58,295 nt of DNA from a virus, in the IMG/VR virus record IMGVR_UViG_3300009428_000009, positions 1 to 58,295 of that record; one strand, written 5' to 3'. The notes under the pieces were generated by a model, which made no database searches, was not told the origin of the DNA, and worked only from the letters and a program-made list of their open reading frames with translations. A program made the translations under genes and the position numbers. The stretch's first letter is position 1; each line of letters opens with the position of its first letter. Below are positions 1 through 9,427 of this stretch, piece after piece.

Positions 1-1397
1 ATACAACAGGTGTGACAACTTCTGGAACACCGGGAAATGCTGGGGCTTACACCCAGATAGTTGTGGCATCTGGTGCGCCGACACTTTATTATTACTGCAC
101 AAATCACTCATCTATGGGATGGAAAGCAAACACTCCAGCATCAGGTCTCTTTCCTATTAATAGACAACCCTTTACGGACAGTAATACAAAATTGCATATT
201 GCTTCAAATATGACTGGTGGCGAACAACTAGCATATAACATAGATGGTACATTAATTATTAATAATAAATCAATAAAACTTAATAATGCTTCAAATGACC
301 TGGGTGACTGGCATCACCATTCATTCAACTATAGAGGATCGGATAATGTTCTATTTTCATATTTTGATGGAAATAAAATAGATTCTATGAATATAGAACT
401 TGATATAGAGGAATTGTCAAAGTCTAACTTATTATTGGCATCAACAGACGATTATGACATAACATCTCATTCTATAGTTAAAAGTTTTTCTAATTTGTAT
501 ATTAAAGAAATGCGTGTTAGTAGAAAAATGAGAGAGAGTGGCGATGTATTTACATTACCCGATGCTGATTTAACAACAGACAGCTATACAGTTATACTAG
601 ATGCAACAGTATCCGGAAATCCATTATCTATAGATGTTAGTCCTTACACAGCAGACGCAAAAGCTTATAGAAAAGTGCATAGTTTTAATCCTGGAATAGA
701 AAGTGCTGCTTTTGAACCTCTCGTAACTATTGGCTCCGGTACAAACGCGCCCGCTAAAAATGAAGAACCGTTAAATTTTACTCTCAGAGATGGTTACAGA
801 CCTGTACCTCATTATGTTTTTAAGTATGAATCAGACGGTCTACTAAGTAATCCTACAGGATATACATCTATTGTAGAATCTGACGGCAGCTACATCGGAG
901 AGCTAACAGGTTTTATACATGATAGTTTAGTTACTCCAGATTCTGATTTAGCTTTTGATAGATCAAGTCATATTATAAAACTTAAAAGGTTTGACGATTT
1001 AGGAGATAGTATCAATTGGTCATACACAAAAAGTATACCTAGAAATAATATTCAACTAGGTAGATATGACGATGATAGTAATTCTATATTTTATGTCAAA
1101 GCGTATGATATATCAGAATCGAATCTTCATTGGAATACAGATTTGAATTTTGTCGGTAAACATATAGATTCAGCAACTCGAACTCCTCATATTGAGAGCG
1201 GCACACGATTAAACGATTCAACATCGGGAGATATAGAAGTCATTTTCGAATACAACGGTGACATGGGAGTTGGCGTTACATATATAGCTGATATACAATA
1301 TATTCGTATATTTGATCTAGATAGTTCAAAAGCGATAGGCTTTGACTCAACTCAAGTCACATTCGATCCATTTCAATCTTATGAGGGATATCTATAA
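1..1397 (+). CDS. Virion/fibre protein, 5'-truncated: cupredoxin-like end plus LamG-like lectin region
   Basis: The frame is already open at the left edge, so the real N terminus is outside the window; a GTG at 12 is only the first possible start inside it. The first ~45 residues repeat the end of the cupredoxin-like domain of the complete 189-residue protein at 36784, including 'YYYCTNHSSMG' with Cys, His and Met in C-x2-H-x2-M spacing. The next ~150 residues (a 'YFDGN' turn, then 'LYIKEMRVSRKMR') resemble the concanavalin/LamG jelly-roll common in phage fibres. The rest is Asp/Ser-rich, probably beta, and unassigned. The stop codon overlaps the next ATG (TAATG). A structural, possibly host-binding role is inferred from composition and from the neighbouring fibre and neck genes. 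Confidence 0.75.
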   Translation, partial: TTGVTTSGTPGNAGAYTQIVVASGAPTLYYYCTNHSSMGWKANTPASGLFPINRQPFTDSNTKLHIASNMTGGEQLAYNIDGTLIINNKSIKLNNASNDLGDWHHHSFNYRGSDNVLFSYFDGNKIDSMNIELDIEELSKSNLLLASTDDYDITSHSIVKSFSNLYIKEMRVSRKMRESGDVFTLPDADLTTDSYTVILDATVSGNPLSIDVSPYTADAKAYRKVHSFNPGIESAAFEPLVTIGSGTNAPAKNEEPLNFTLRDGYRPVPHYVFKYESDGLLSNPTGYTSIVESDGSYIGELTGFIHDSLVTPDSDLAFDRSSHIIKLKRFDDLGDSINWSYTKSIPRNNIQLGRYDDDSNSIFYVKAYDISESNLHWNTDLNFVGKHIDSATRTPHIESGTRLNDSTSGDIEVIFEYNGDMGVGVTYIADIQYIRIFDLDSSKAIGFDSTQVTFDPFQSYEGYL

Positions 1398-4114
1398 TGT
1401 CTGAAATTTACTACCATGCGGGTTCATTTAAATTTAGCAAATATTTAGATGACGGCACTTTAGTACCTATTAGTGTGCTGAATGATGGTGTTGATAGTGT
1501 GACATTTAAAGATGGAGTATGGACGTCAAGTTTCGATTCTAGTTTTGATTTTTCTGATAAACCTATAACTCCAATCATATCTTTATACACAGAAGATTCA
1601 GATGGAAACGCTATAACATGGACGCCAGTTTTAGAAAATATAGTTTCAAGTAAAGTTATAACCAAAGTTGTTGGTGGAGACGGCATATATACGATATCTC
1701 CTACATTAGATTTGACGGATTCAGCTTCTATAGAAAAATCTTTGAGTGAAAATAACATTTATAAATTTAAAGGAACTATTGTTAGTCCTACTAAAATACC
1801 TAAAACTTCTGGCGATTCAAATAATATTCATATCGATCAAGGCTTAATAATTCGGTTTAAGTATAATGTTGATAGACTCGACTTGTTCGAAACTAATTTA
1901 GCAGAATCTTTAAAATTTATGAATATGACTTCAAGTCCTGACGTTTTATATGACGCTAATAAAGGAGTTCCTCTGATTTTATCTACAACCGCAGAAGGAT
2001 TAGATTATAACTCTGATGGAACAATGTTGTATATCGCACAAAATACAGGCACAAAATCTATACAGCAATACCAAGTTCCGGCACCATATGATTATAGAGC
2101 GTTTGTTGGTAATGAGCAACCCATAGCATCCTTCGACACATATACACAATTAGGAATATCAAATGGTGAGGCCAATAATTCTAGTTATTTAGAAGGAGTC
2201 GCGTTGAGCGATTCTGAGAATAAGATGTTTGTTGCGGATAGAGGTCACAATAAAATATATCAATACGAATTGACTTCTCCCGGAGATATTTTAACAACAG
2301 AATATCTTACAAATTATTATGAAAATACCCAAGTAGCAATTGGTCAAAAATCTAATTCGGATAAAAGGAAAAATACGCGGACGTCAAGTTTTACGGTTAG
2401 GTTTAGTACTTATTATGGTTTCCAGAACTCATACGGATTATGGAGAAATGGCGTGCATGTTCCAGGAAATGTACTCACAAACTTATCGCAATATCCTAAA
2501 ACCAACATCACACAAATGTCTGCTGATGGAAAACATTATTACCTCATGGACCACCTTCATATAAAATATTTTGAGTTGACAATTCCTTACAACATATCAT
2601 CTGCACAATATGTATCAACACACACGTTTTCTGTGACTTCAACGATTGCCAAATCCGGCAGCCCATATAGAAGTGATTTTATTCATTATTACCAAGCAAC
2701 TTGGAATTATCTAGAGAATTTATCTACAACTACAACTACTGGCCCAGCACATACAGAAACACAGTTCGGCAGTTGGACAACTAGTCGCTATACTAGACCG
2801 ACATCCAATGCTAATCCTCCAATACCCGTTACTAACGAGAGATGGAAAATGTCGCGGTACATATTTTTGTATAGTTTTTACTATAATTATTTGAACAGGT
2901 ATCTTAGCTACTATGGGTACTATTTAAGCGTTTTTACATCATATGCTCAAGCATTTACGATTAGTGCAGATGGAAATCATCTTTATGTATTATGGGGTAT
3001 CGCAAGGCAAAATGGTAAAATACTTCAATATGACCTGAGTGTTAAATTTGACGTATCTACTGCTACAAAAGTATCTGAAGTACCACATCGAATTGGTAAA
3101 ATTTTGAGCGACAACATGATGGAGTTTAAAGATTTGGGCGCTATTTCTATGCAAATTAGCTCTGATGGTCAATATCTGTATATTTTAGACACATATAATG
3201 AAGGCGTACATCAATATACTATGAGTGTACCTTGGGCACTTTCCACGATAGAAACTGATGAAAATATATTTCCTGATGCTGCGGTCTCACCTTATACTAG
3301 CAAGACTGCATCACTCTATTACCTTTCAAGTTTTGTGCCTACACATATGAAAATTAGTGCGAGTGGTGCAAAACTTTATATTTCGGATGACACGGAAATT
3401 CTAGAATATAATATGTCCACAAATTATATGTTATCGACGGCAACACAACAAAATACTTATACAAATATTGATCTTTCCGAAAATTTAGGTTTTGACATTG
3501 CAGGCGATTCTACAGATATAGTGACAACCAATAAAATATTTTTAGCGTCACCAGCGAACAAAAGTATCACTCAATTCAAAATGACAGGAAGCACTAATGA
3601 TAGTGCGCCTATAGGATTAGCTTCTTTAGAGCATAATCAAAAATTTCTTGATCTTAACGGAACAGTTTCGGGGTTATCAAATATTTTGCTTGCTAATAAA
3701 GGAACAGAGATGTACCTTTCTAGTAACACGACAAATCAAATTTACAAGTATAATTTATCGGATTCAAATGAAATATATAGTGCGACCTTCGATTCAGCTT
3801 TTTCTACATCATTTACAAATGTTTCTTCTATGCACTTAAATCCAGATGAAACTAAGATGTTTATTGGCGGCGGCAACACAAGTTTGTCCAGCGTTAGAGA
3901 ATACGATTTAGATAAGACGCCTGGATTATTTAAGAATAGTTCATTTAATAATGATGTGTATATATTGTCGGGCGTTTTTAATAGAGATATTAGAGATATT
4001 AGCTTCAATTCTGACGGTAGTAAATTTCAGACATTAACTAAAAAAGACACTAATAATAATATTTCAATAGATACATATACAGCAAAAGTAAACTTCAATG
4101 TGCGGGCTGTATAA
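1397..4114 (+). CDS. Large virion/fibre protein with beta-propeller-like repeats
   Basis: A 905-residue protein translationally coupled to the preceding gene. It carries at least seven spaced copies of a short motif, [small/N/S]-x-D-G-x-x-[hydrophobic]-Y-[hydrophobic], for example 'NSDGTMLYIA', 'SADGKHYYLM', 'SADGNHLYVL', 'SSDGQYLYIL', 'NPDETKMFIG' and 'NSDGSKFQTL'. Each copy is typically followed by 'IxQY(D/E)L'. Such periodicity is typical of WD40/YncE-like beta-propeller blades. A Tyr/Ser-rich stretch of about 150 residues interrupts the blades near the middle. The first ~170 residues are a separate beta-rich region. No catalytic motif is visible. The position next to the neck genes suggests a decoration, whisker or fibre protein that binds a ligand on the host surface (inference). 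Confidence 0.65.
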   Translation: MSEIYYHAGSFKFSKYLDDGTLVPISVLNDGVDSVTFKDGVWTSSFDSSFDFSDKPITPIISLYTEDSDGNAITWTPVLENIVSSKVITKVVGGDGIYTISPTLDLTDSASIEKSLSENNIYKFKGTIVSPTKIPKTSGDSNNIHIDQGLIIRFKYNVDRLDLFETNLAESLKFMNMTSSPDVLYDANKGVPLILSTTAEGLDYNSDGTMLYIAQNTGTKSIQQYQVPAPYDYRAFVGNEQPIASFDTYTQLGISNGEANNSSYLEGVALSDSENKMFVADRGHNKIYQYELTSPGDILTTEYLTNYYENTQVAIGQKSNSDKRKNTRTSSFTVRFSTYYGFQNSYGLWRNGVHVPGNVLTNLSQYPKTNITQMSADGKHYYLMDHLHIKYFELTIPYNISSAQYVSTHTFSVTSTIAKSGSPYRSDFIHYYQATWNYLENLSTTTTTGPAHTETQFGSWTTSRYTRPTSNANPPIPVTNERWKMSRYIFLYSFYYNYLNRYLSYYGYYLSVFTSYAQAFTISADGNHLYVLWGIARQNGKILQYDLSVKFDVSTATKVSEVPHRIGKILSDNMMEFKDLGAISMQISSDGQYLYILDTYNEGVHQYTMSVPWALSTIETDENIFPDAAVSPYTSKTASLYYLSSFVPTHMKISASGAKLYISDDTEILEYNMSTNYMLSTATQQNTYTNIDLSENLGFDIAGDSTDIVTTNKIFLASPANKSITQFKMTGSTNDSAPIGLASLEHNQKFLDLNGTVSGLSNILLANKGTEMYLSSNTTNQIYKYNLSDSNEIYSATFDSAFSTSFTNVSSMHLNPDETKMFIGGGNTSLSSVREYDLDKTPGLFKNSSFNNDVYILSGVFNRDIRDISFNSDGSKFQTLTKKDTNNNISIDTYTAKVNFNVRAV

Positions 4115-4117
4115 ATA
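4110..4117 (+). promoter_or_regulatory. T4-type late promoter box, neck/tail operon
   Basis: Exact TATAAATA, the -10 box read by the gp55 late sigma factor, which this phage encodes. It overlaps the TAA stop of the preceding gene. By T4 geometry the transcript would start near 4123, about 23 nt before the gp13 ATG. Confidence 0.85.
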
Positions 4118-4145
4118 GAAGTAAAGATATATAACGGGACGTAAA

Positions 4146-4904
4146 ATGAGTACAAATCATCCAGATACCAGAGACGATCTTATAAGCTATTGCAAGCGCA
4201 AGCTGGGCGAACCTGTGCTTGAAGTAAATGTTGCACTTGAACAAGTCGAAGATAGAATTGACGATGCCTTAGAGTATTATCAAGAATTTCATTCAGATGC
4301 AACAATCAGAACATATCTGAAGCATCTAGTAACTGAATCTGATGTAACGAATGGATATATTCCTATATCATCTGACGTTATTTTTGTGCAGAGACTATTT
4401 CCTGTAAATTCCGCAAGTGGCGTTAACGATTGGTCTGGAATAAAATATCAAATTATGCTAAATGATGTTGGTAATCTAGGTAACTTTATGAGTGAATTAG
4501 TATACTATGAACAGATGCAACAACACATGTCTTTACTTGATATGAAAATCAACGGAACTCCTCAAGTGTCGTTTTCTCGGCGTCAAAATCGTCTAGTAAT
4601 TCACGGCGAATTTGGAGCAGGCGATATTAAAGCTGGTGATTATATAATTGCTCAAGTTGTTCAAATCATTAATCCCGAAACACATACTTCCATATACAAT
4701 GATATGTGGCTAAAAGAATATGCGACAGCACTCATTAAAAGGCAATGGGGCGCAAATCTTATTAAGTTTGAAGGCATGCAACTACCGGGTGGAGTTATCC
4801 TTAACGGTAGACAGATATACGAAGATGCTACAGTAGATATAGAAAAACTGGAAGAAAGAATTAGATTAGAACAAGAATTGCCCGTAGATTTTTTTGTGGG
4901 ATAA
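4146..4904 (+). CDS. 13: Neck protein gp13 homologue (head completion)
   Basis: Homologue of T4 gp13, a neck protein that closes the filled head and forms the surface to which the tail docks. The 252 residues open with 'LISYCKRKLGEPVLEVNVA' followed by 'QVEDRIDDALEYY', the signature of the marine gp13 family. A long C-terminal helical part contains 'WLKEYATALIKRQWGANL'. The gp13-gp14-gp15-gp16-gp17 order that follows supports the call. It is the first gene after the late promoter and is followed 4 nt later by gp14. It is somewhat shorter than T4 gp13, as is usual in marine relatives. Confidence 0.92.
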   Translation: MSTNHPDTRDDLISYCKRKLGEPVLEVNVALEQVEDRIDDALEYYQEFHSDATIRTYLKHLVTESDVTNGYIPISSDVIFVQRLFPVNSASGVNDWSGIKYQIMLNDVGNLGNFMSELVYYEQMQQHMSLLDMKINGTPQVSFSRRQNRLVIHGEFGAGDIKAGDYIIAQVVQIINPETHTSIYNDMWLKEYATALIKRQWGANLIKFEGMQLPGGVILNGRQIYEDATVDIEKLEERIRLEQELPVDFFVG

Positions 4905-4908
4905 GTAA

Positions 4909-5511
4909 ATGGCAACTAATATATACTTTTCACAAAAACACACTAATGAACAAAATCTTCACGAGGACATAATTATTGAGTCCTTAAAGCTGTATGGGCA
5001 AGATGTATATTATCTTCCTAGGTCTATAGTGAATGAAAATAAAGTTTTCGGTGAAGATATACCATCAGTATTTAATTCATCCTACAAGATTGAAATGTAC
5101 ATCGAAAACGCAGAAGGTTTTGATGGTGATGGTGATCTTTTTACAAAATTTGGAGTTGAAATTCGTGATGCAGCAACTTTTATTGTAGCAAGGCGAAGAT
5201 GGAGTGGCATCATTGGTCAAGGATCAAACGATATAGAAACTGAAAGACCCGTTGAAGGTGATCTTATCTGGTTACCTCTTTCAAATTCTATGTTTGAGAT
5301 TATGCATGTTGAACACGAATCTCCATTTTATCAGTTAAGTAATTTACCAACATATAAAATGAGATGTGAATTGTTTGAATACAACGGAGAAGATTTCAAC
5401 ACTTCATTAGAATCTCTAAATTCTATAGAAACTGAAGGATCTTATACTTATGAGTTGACTCTGAATCAACCAGAAATAGCAACAGCAACAGCGGTGGTAG
5501 GTTCAGTATGA
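4909..5511 (+). CDS. 14: Neck protein gp14 homologue
   Basis: Homologue of T4 gp14, partner of gp13 in the neck at the head-tail junction. Family features include the N-terminal 'QNLHEDIIIESLKLYGQDVYY', then 'IPSVFNSSYKIEMYIEN', 'GVEIRDAATFIVARRRW' and 'RPVEGDLIWLPLSNSMFEI'. The first of these is given only to its key residues: HED, ESLKLYG, YYLPR. The 200-residue length is near that of related phages. The C terminus runs by an ATGA overlap into a Gly/Thr-rich repeat protein that may have been split off from gp14. Confidence 0.9.
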   Translation: MATNIYFSQKHTNEQNLHEDIIIESLKLYGQDVYYLPRSIVNENKVFGEDIPSVFNSSYKIEMYIENAEGFDGDGDLFTKFGVEIRDAATFIVARRRWSGIIGQGSNDIETERPVEGDLIWLPLSNSMFEIMHVEHESPFYQLSNLPTYKMRCELFEYNGEDFNTSLESLNSIETEGSYTYELTLNQPEIATATAVVGSV

Positions 5512-6599
5512 GTAGTATTATTTCATTAAATTTGACTAACACAGGCAGTAGATATGATAGTGCGCCTTCTGTTATTATATCTCTACCACAAGGCACTCCA
5601 ATACTTGCAACAGCAACCGCTGCAGTGGACGGACTGGGAAAGGTTAGTGGTGCAGTAGTAACAAATTCAGGCAGTTATTATATAACTCAACCTCAAGTTA
5701 CTATAGATATACCTTCGGATTCTAGCAACAAAAATGCTATCGCGTCTTTGGTGTGGGATAATTTAAATAAGAACGTGTATTCGGTAGCAATAGACGATTC
5801 CGGAAAATTCTATAACAGTGTGCCTACTGTGACGTTTTCCGATCCTGACTCTTTACCCGGAACTTTAGCAACAGCAACAGCAACTATAGAAAATAATAGA
5901 GTCTCGACATTAACATTGAGTGATGCTGGTGCGGGTTACACTAGTGCTCCGACAGTAACTATAGCTTCACCAACCGGAACTCCTAATGATTTTAGAGCGC
6001 AAGCAGCGGTTATAATGAAAAGCGAAGATAGCAATAATAGCATATTTTCTGTAAGTATTTTAGATTCTGGTGATTTTTACACAGGTATTCCGAATATAAC
6101 AATAGACTCTGCGACTGGCACAAATCAACTTTTTAGAGCGCGGGCTCAGGCAATATTTGATTTTGATAATAAGAGATTGTTAAGATTAGAGTTAATACAT
6201 AAAGGTAAGTATTACGATTCGATTAACCCTCCTCTAGTGACTATTGCAGAACCTAAAGCATTGACTCAATTAAATTTTAATATAGGAGAAAAGATAAGGC
6301 ACTCTGTTGGCAGTACTACACTAAGAGGCGAAGTATCCGCATATAGTAAGACGAATGCTACAATGTCGCTAATTCATGTAGGTGCGGATGATGGTAAATA
6401 TCATTCTCTCGTTGCATCTGGGGACTCTGATATTATAGGAGCAGAAGGTTCTTATGTCGGAATAGCAACAGTTACGGATAATAATAAAATTCAAATAAAC
6501 TCGCAAAATGATATATTCGATGCTACAGCTTCTAATGTTTTGCTTGATTTTCTAGACTTCTCCGAGACTAATCCCTTTGGCGATCCAGGAGACACATAA
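5508..6599 (+). CDS. Structural protein of short beta repeats (neck-associated)
   Basis: The 363 residues contain at least five degenerate repeats of about 40-45 residues with the core 'G-x-[FY]-Y-x-[ST]-x-P-x-V-T-[IF]': 'SGSYYITQPQVTI', 'SGKFYNSVPTVTF', 'AGAGYTSAPTVTI', 'SGDFYTGIPNITI' and 'KGKYYDSINPPLVTI'. Each is followed by an Ala/Thr-rich strand of the 'ATATATI' type. This repeat is common in marine phage virion proteins and in bacterial surface proteins. The start overlaps the gp14 stop and its stop overlaps the gp15 start, so it is translated with the neck and tail proteins. It is probably an exposed neck appendage or whisker-like protein; no enzyme motif is visible. Confidence 0.65.
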   Translation: MSSIISLNLTNTGSRYDSAPSVIISLPQGTPILATATAAVDGLGKVSGAVVTNSGSYYITQPQVTIDIPSDSSNKNAIASLVWDNLNKNVYSVAIDDSGKFYNSVPTVTFSDPDSLPGTLATATATIENNRVSTLTLSDAGAGYTSAPTVTIASPTGTPNDFRAQAAVIMKSEDSNNSIFSVSILDSGDFYTGIPNITIDSATGTNQLFRARAQAIFDFDNKRLLRLELIHKGKYYDSINPPLVTIAEPKALTQLNFNIGEKIRHSVGSTTLRGEVSAYSKTNATMSLIHVGADDGKYHSLVASGDSDIIGAEGSYVGIATVTDNNKIQINSQNDIFDATASNVLLDFLDFSETNPFGDPGDT

Positions 6600-7384
6600 T
6601 GTTAACGTATTTTTACCACGAGAGAATTAGAAAATCTGTTGCAATATTTGGAACAATGTTTAATAACATCTATGTTTTGAGAAAAGATTCTTCAGGAAGG
6701 GTAAGAAGTCAGGTCAAAGTTCCTCTGTCGTATGCACCTAAGGCTAAATATCTTGACAGAATTAGAGAAAATCCAGATTTAGATACTGACACAAAAGTTG
6801 CAATAAAGCTTCCTAGAATGTCGTTTGAAATTGTTGGCATGACGTATAATTCGGAACGAAAGCTACCTAAGATGAATACGTTTAATAAAACGCTTTCAAC
6901 TACACAGAAAAATAAATTCTATAGTCCCGCACCGTACGATATTATCTTTCAATTAAATATTTACGCTAAAACACAAGACGATGCTCTACAAATGGTAGAG
7001 CAAATAATACCTTATTTTAATCCGCATTATACAATTACTATGAAGCCTTTTGCTACCCTAGCGTCTGATATTAGGGAAGATATTCCTATCACTTTAAACG
7101 GCGTTACGTTTTCGGATGATTTTGAAGGATCTCTTGAACAAAGAAGAACTATAATATATACTTTAGACTTTACGATGTTAGCAAACTTCTATGGACCTAT
7201 AACGTCTGGAAATGTTATAAGAAAAACAATTACGGACGTACACAGTCAAATTTTGGGAGATTCTAGTGATCCGCAGTTCGCGCAATATGTGATAGAGCCT
7301 AATCCACTAGGTCTCACGCCACCTCTAGGAGATAGCGATTTCGGATTTTCGATAATTACTAATGAAACTTTTGATTCCGCATAA
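6599..7384 (+). CDS. 15: Tail sheath stabilizer/completion protein gp15
   Basis: Homologue of T4 gp15, which caps the tail and joins sheath to neck. Recognisable family segments are the N-terminal 'YFYHERIRKSVAIFGTMFNN', 'PRMSFEIVGMTYNSERKL', 'FQLNIYAKTQDDALQMVEQI' and the 'YFNPHYTIT' turn. Length (261 residues) is close to the T4 protein (272). The ATG overlaps the stop of the repeat protein upstream. The small terminase gene follows 9 nt after the stop. Confidence 0.93.
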   Translation: MLTYFYHERIRKSVAIFGTMFNNIYVLRKDSSGRVRSQVKVPLSYAPKAKYLDRIRENPDLDTDTKVAIKLPRMSFEIVGMTYNSERKLPKMNTFNKTLSTTQKNKFYSPAPYDIIFQLNIYAKTQDDALQMVEQIIPYFNPHYTITMKPFATLASDIREDIPITLNGVTFSDDFEGSLEQRRTIIYTLDFTMLANFYGPITSGNVIRKTITDVHSQILGDSSDPQFAQYVIEPNPLGLTPPLGDSDFGFSIITNETFDSA

Positions 7385-7393
7385 GGAAATATA

Positions 7394-7750
7394 ATGAACG
7401 ATTCAGATAATGCAATAAACGATATAGAGTTTACGCGACAGACATATTATGATTTGATTAATAAAGGGCAAAATGCTTTAGATGAAATGACTTCTATTGC
7501 TAGTGCTTTAGAGCATCCAAGAGCATTTGAGGTGGTCGCGGGTCTCATCAAAACAGTTTCAGATACTAACGATAAATTGTTGGATCTTCACAAAAAAAGG
7601 TTGGAACTTTCTCAAGCAAATAAACATAAACAAATTGAAGGTAGCACTACAAATAATTTGTTTGTAGGCTCTACTGTTGAACTACAAAGGATGCTTTTAG
7701 ATATAGATAAAAATGATAATATGATTGATGTTACAGATGATACTAAATGA
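7394..7750 (+). CDS. 16: Terminase small subunit gp16
   Basis: Homologue of T4 gp16, the DNA-recognition and regulatory partner of the packaging motor gp17. The 118-residue protein is mostly helical. The family core 'ALDEMTSIASALEHPRAFEV' is followed by 'LIKTVSDTNDKLLDLHKKRLEL', the latter forming the central coiled-coil helices (key residues DTNDKLLDLHK). The length is shorter than T4 gp16 (164 residues) and typical of marine relatives. 'GGAAATATA' precedes the ATG. It overlaps the start of gp17 by about 20 nt, the same coupling as in T4. Confidence 0.9.
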   Translation: MNDSDNAINDIEFTRQTYYDLINKGQNALDEMTSIASALEHPRAFEVVAGLIKTVSDTNDKLLDLHKKRLELSQANKHKQIEGSTTNNLFVGSTVELQRMLLDIDKNDNMIDVTDDTK

Positions 7751-9344
7751 AAAAGAAAGCTATCTTGGTAATCCTCAAGTAAAGAAAGATGGCGTTATTC
7801 AGCAGTGGACAAACGCTGATGTACAAGAGTACGCAAAATGTATGCACAACCCTGCATATTTTGCCAAAACCTATTGTAAAATTATATCTTTGGATCGCGG
7901 TCTAGTTCCATTTGAATTATACGCATATCAAGAGGAAATGTTTAAATCGTTTAATGAGAATAGATTCTCAATCGTTTTGGCATGTAGACAGTCAGGAAAA
8001 TCTATATCATCATGTGCATATTTACTCTGGTATGCTCTATTCCATTCCGAACAAACTATTGCAGTCATGGCAAACAAAGGCGCTACAGCAAGAGAAATGA
8101 TCGGTAGGGTCACACTCATGTTAGAAGGCTTGCCATTCTTTCTTCAACCTGGATGTAAAGCATTAAACAAAGGCTCTATAGAGTTTAGCAATAATTCTAA
8201 GATTGTGGCTGCGGCTACTTCAGGATCATCTATTCGTGGTATGTCAGTAAACTTACTATATCTTGACGAATTTGCATTTGTAGAAAATGCAGCAACATTC
8301 TATACATCAACATATCCTGTTGTGTCTAGCGGTGAATCTACAAAGGTTATTATTACTTCAACAGCTAATGGTGTCGGTAACGTCTTTCATAAAATTTGGG
8401 AAGGCGCAATGCAGAACACTAACGAGTATAAACCATTTCGTGTTGATTGGTATGATGTTCCTGGACGTGATGAGGCTTGGAAAGCTTCAACTATCGCTAA
8501 TACTTCACAACTACAATTTGATCAAGAATTTGGCAATACCTTTATGGGTACAGGAAATACACTGATAGCTGCTGAATGTCTGTTGGCATTAAAAGCAAAA
8601 GAACCTTTAAGACGTATTGACAGAGACTCAGTTTTAGTGTATAAAGAACCTGTAAAGAACCACAATTATGTTTGTATGGTAGACGTTGCTCGTGGCAGAG
8701 GTCAAGATTATTCAACATTTAATATAATAGATGTAACAGAAGGTGAGCCTATTGAGCAAGTCGCAGTTTATCGAAATAATTTAATATCTCCTTTATTGTT
8801 TCCTAATATTATTGTAAAATATGCAGCAACATATAATGAAGCCACAATCGTGGTCGAATCTAATGATGCAGGTCAGGTAGTGTGTAACGGTCTATACCAC
8901 GATTTAGAGTATGAGAATATGTTTGTTGAGTCTGTAGTACATGCAGACAAAATTGGCATCAATATGACGAAAAAAGTCAAACGTATAGGATGCTCTGCTA
9001 TAAAAGATTTATTAGAAACAGGCAAGCTAATAATACATGATGAGGAAACTATTTTAGAAATATCAACATTTGAAGCCAGAGGCAATTCATTCGAGGCTAG
9101 TAACGGAAATCACGACGATTTAATGATGAATTTTGTTCTTTTCGGATACTATACAGGTACATCAGACTTTCAAGAATTGAGTGATATAAATGTTAAAGAC
9201 CTCATGTTCTCACAAAGAATGCACGAAATTGAAAACGACATGTTGCCGTTCGGATTTATTGACGATGGTAGAGATGAACCACTAGCGCAACCAGATGATC
9301 CTTGGGGAGTAATTCAACCAGAAGTTTGGCATGATTATCGCTAA
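7728..9344 (+). CDS. 17: Terminase large subunit gp17 (packaging ATPase-nuclease)
   Basis: Motor protein that packages DNA into the prohead and cuts it. The N-terminal ATPase has Walker A 'CRQSGKS' near residue 90, Walker B 'LLYLDEF' near 180 and coupling motif 'TSTANG'. The C-terminal RNase H-like nuclease shows 'MVDVARGRGQDYS', 'VVESNDAG' and 'NGNHDDLMM', carrying the acidic metal ligands. Length (538) is slightly below T4 gp17 (610). Possible starts are TTG 7725, ATG 7728 and ATG 7737, all inside the gp16 gene. None has a clear Shine-Dalgarno sequence, so translation is probably coupled to gp16. All key residues are present. Confidence 0.96.
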   Translation: MLQMILNEKESYLGNPQVKKDGVIQQWTNADVQEYAKCMHNPAYFAKTYCKIISLDRGLVPFELYAYQEEMFKSFNENRFSIVLACRQSGKSISSCAYLLWYALFHSEQTIAVMANKGATAREMIGRVTLMLEGLPFFLQPGCKALNKGSIEFSNNSKIVAAATSGSSIRGMSVNLLYLDEFAFVENAATFYTSTYPVVSSGESTKVIITSTANGVGNVFHKIWEGAMQNTNEYKPFRVDWYDVPGRDEAWKASTIANTSQLQFDQEFGNTFMGTGNTLIAAECLLALKAKEPLRRIDRDSVLVYKEPVKNHNYVCMVDVARGRGQDYSTFNIIDVTEGEPIEQVAVYRNNLISPLLFPNIIVKYAATYNEATIVVESNDAGQVVCNGLYHDLEYENMFVESVVHADKIGINMTKKVKRIGCSAIKDLLETGKLIIHDEETILEISTFEARGNSFEASNGNHDDLMMNFVLFGYYTGTSDFQELSDINVKDLMFSQRMHEIENDMLPFGFIDDGRDEPLAQPDDPWGVIQPEVWHDYR

Positions 9345-9355
9345 AATAGATATTA

Positions 9356-9363
9356 TATAAATA
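9356..9363 (+). promoter_or_regulatory. T4-type late promoter box, tail sheath gene
   Basis: Exact TATAAATA in the 83-nt gap between gp17 and gp18. Predicted start of transcription near 9369, giving a leader of about 59 nt before the gp18 ATG at 9428. Confidence 0.85.
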
Positions 9364-9427
9364 ACAGTAATTGAACATAATCGTATTATGAAAACTTATA
9401 ATTCTATACTTGGAAAAGGAAATAGAC

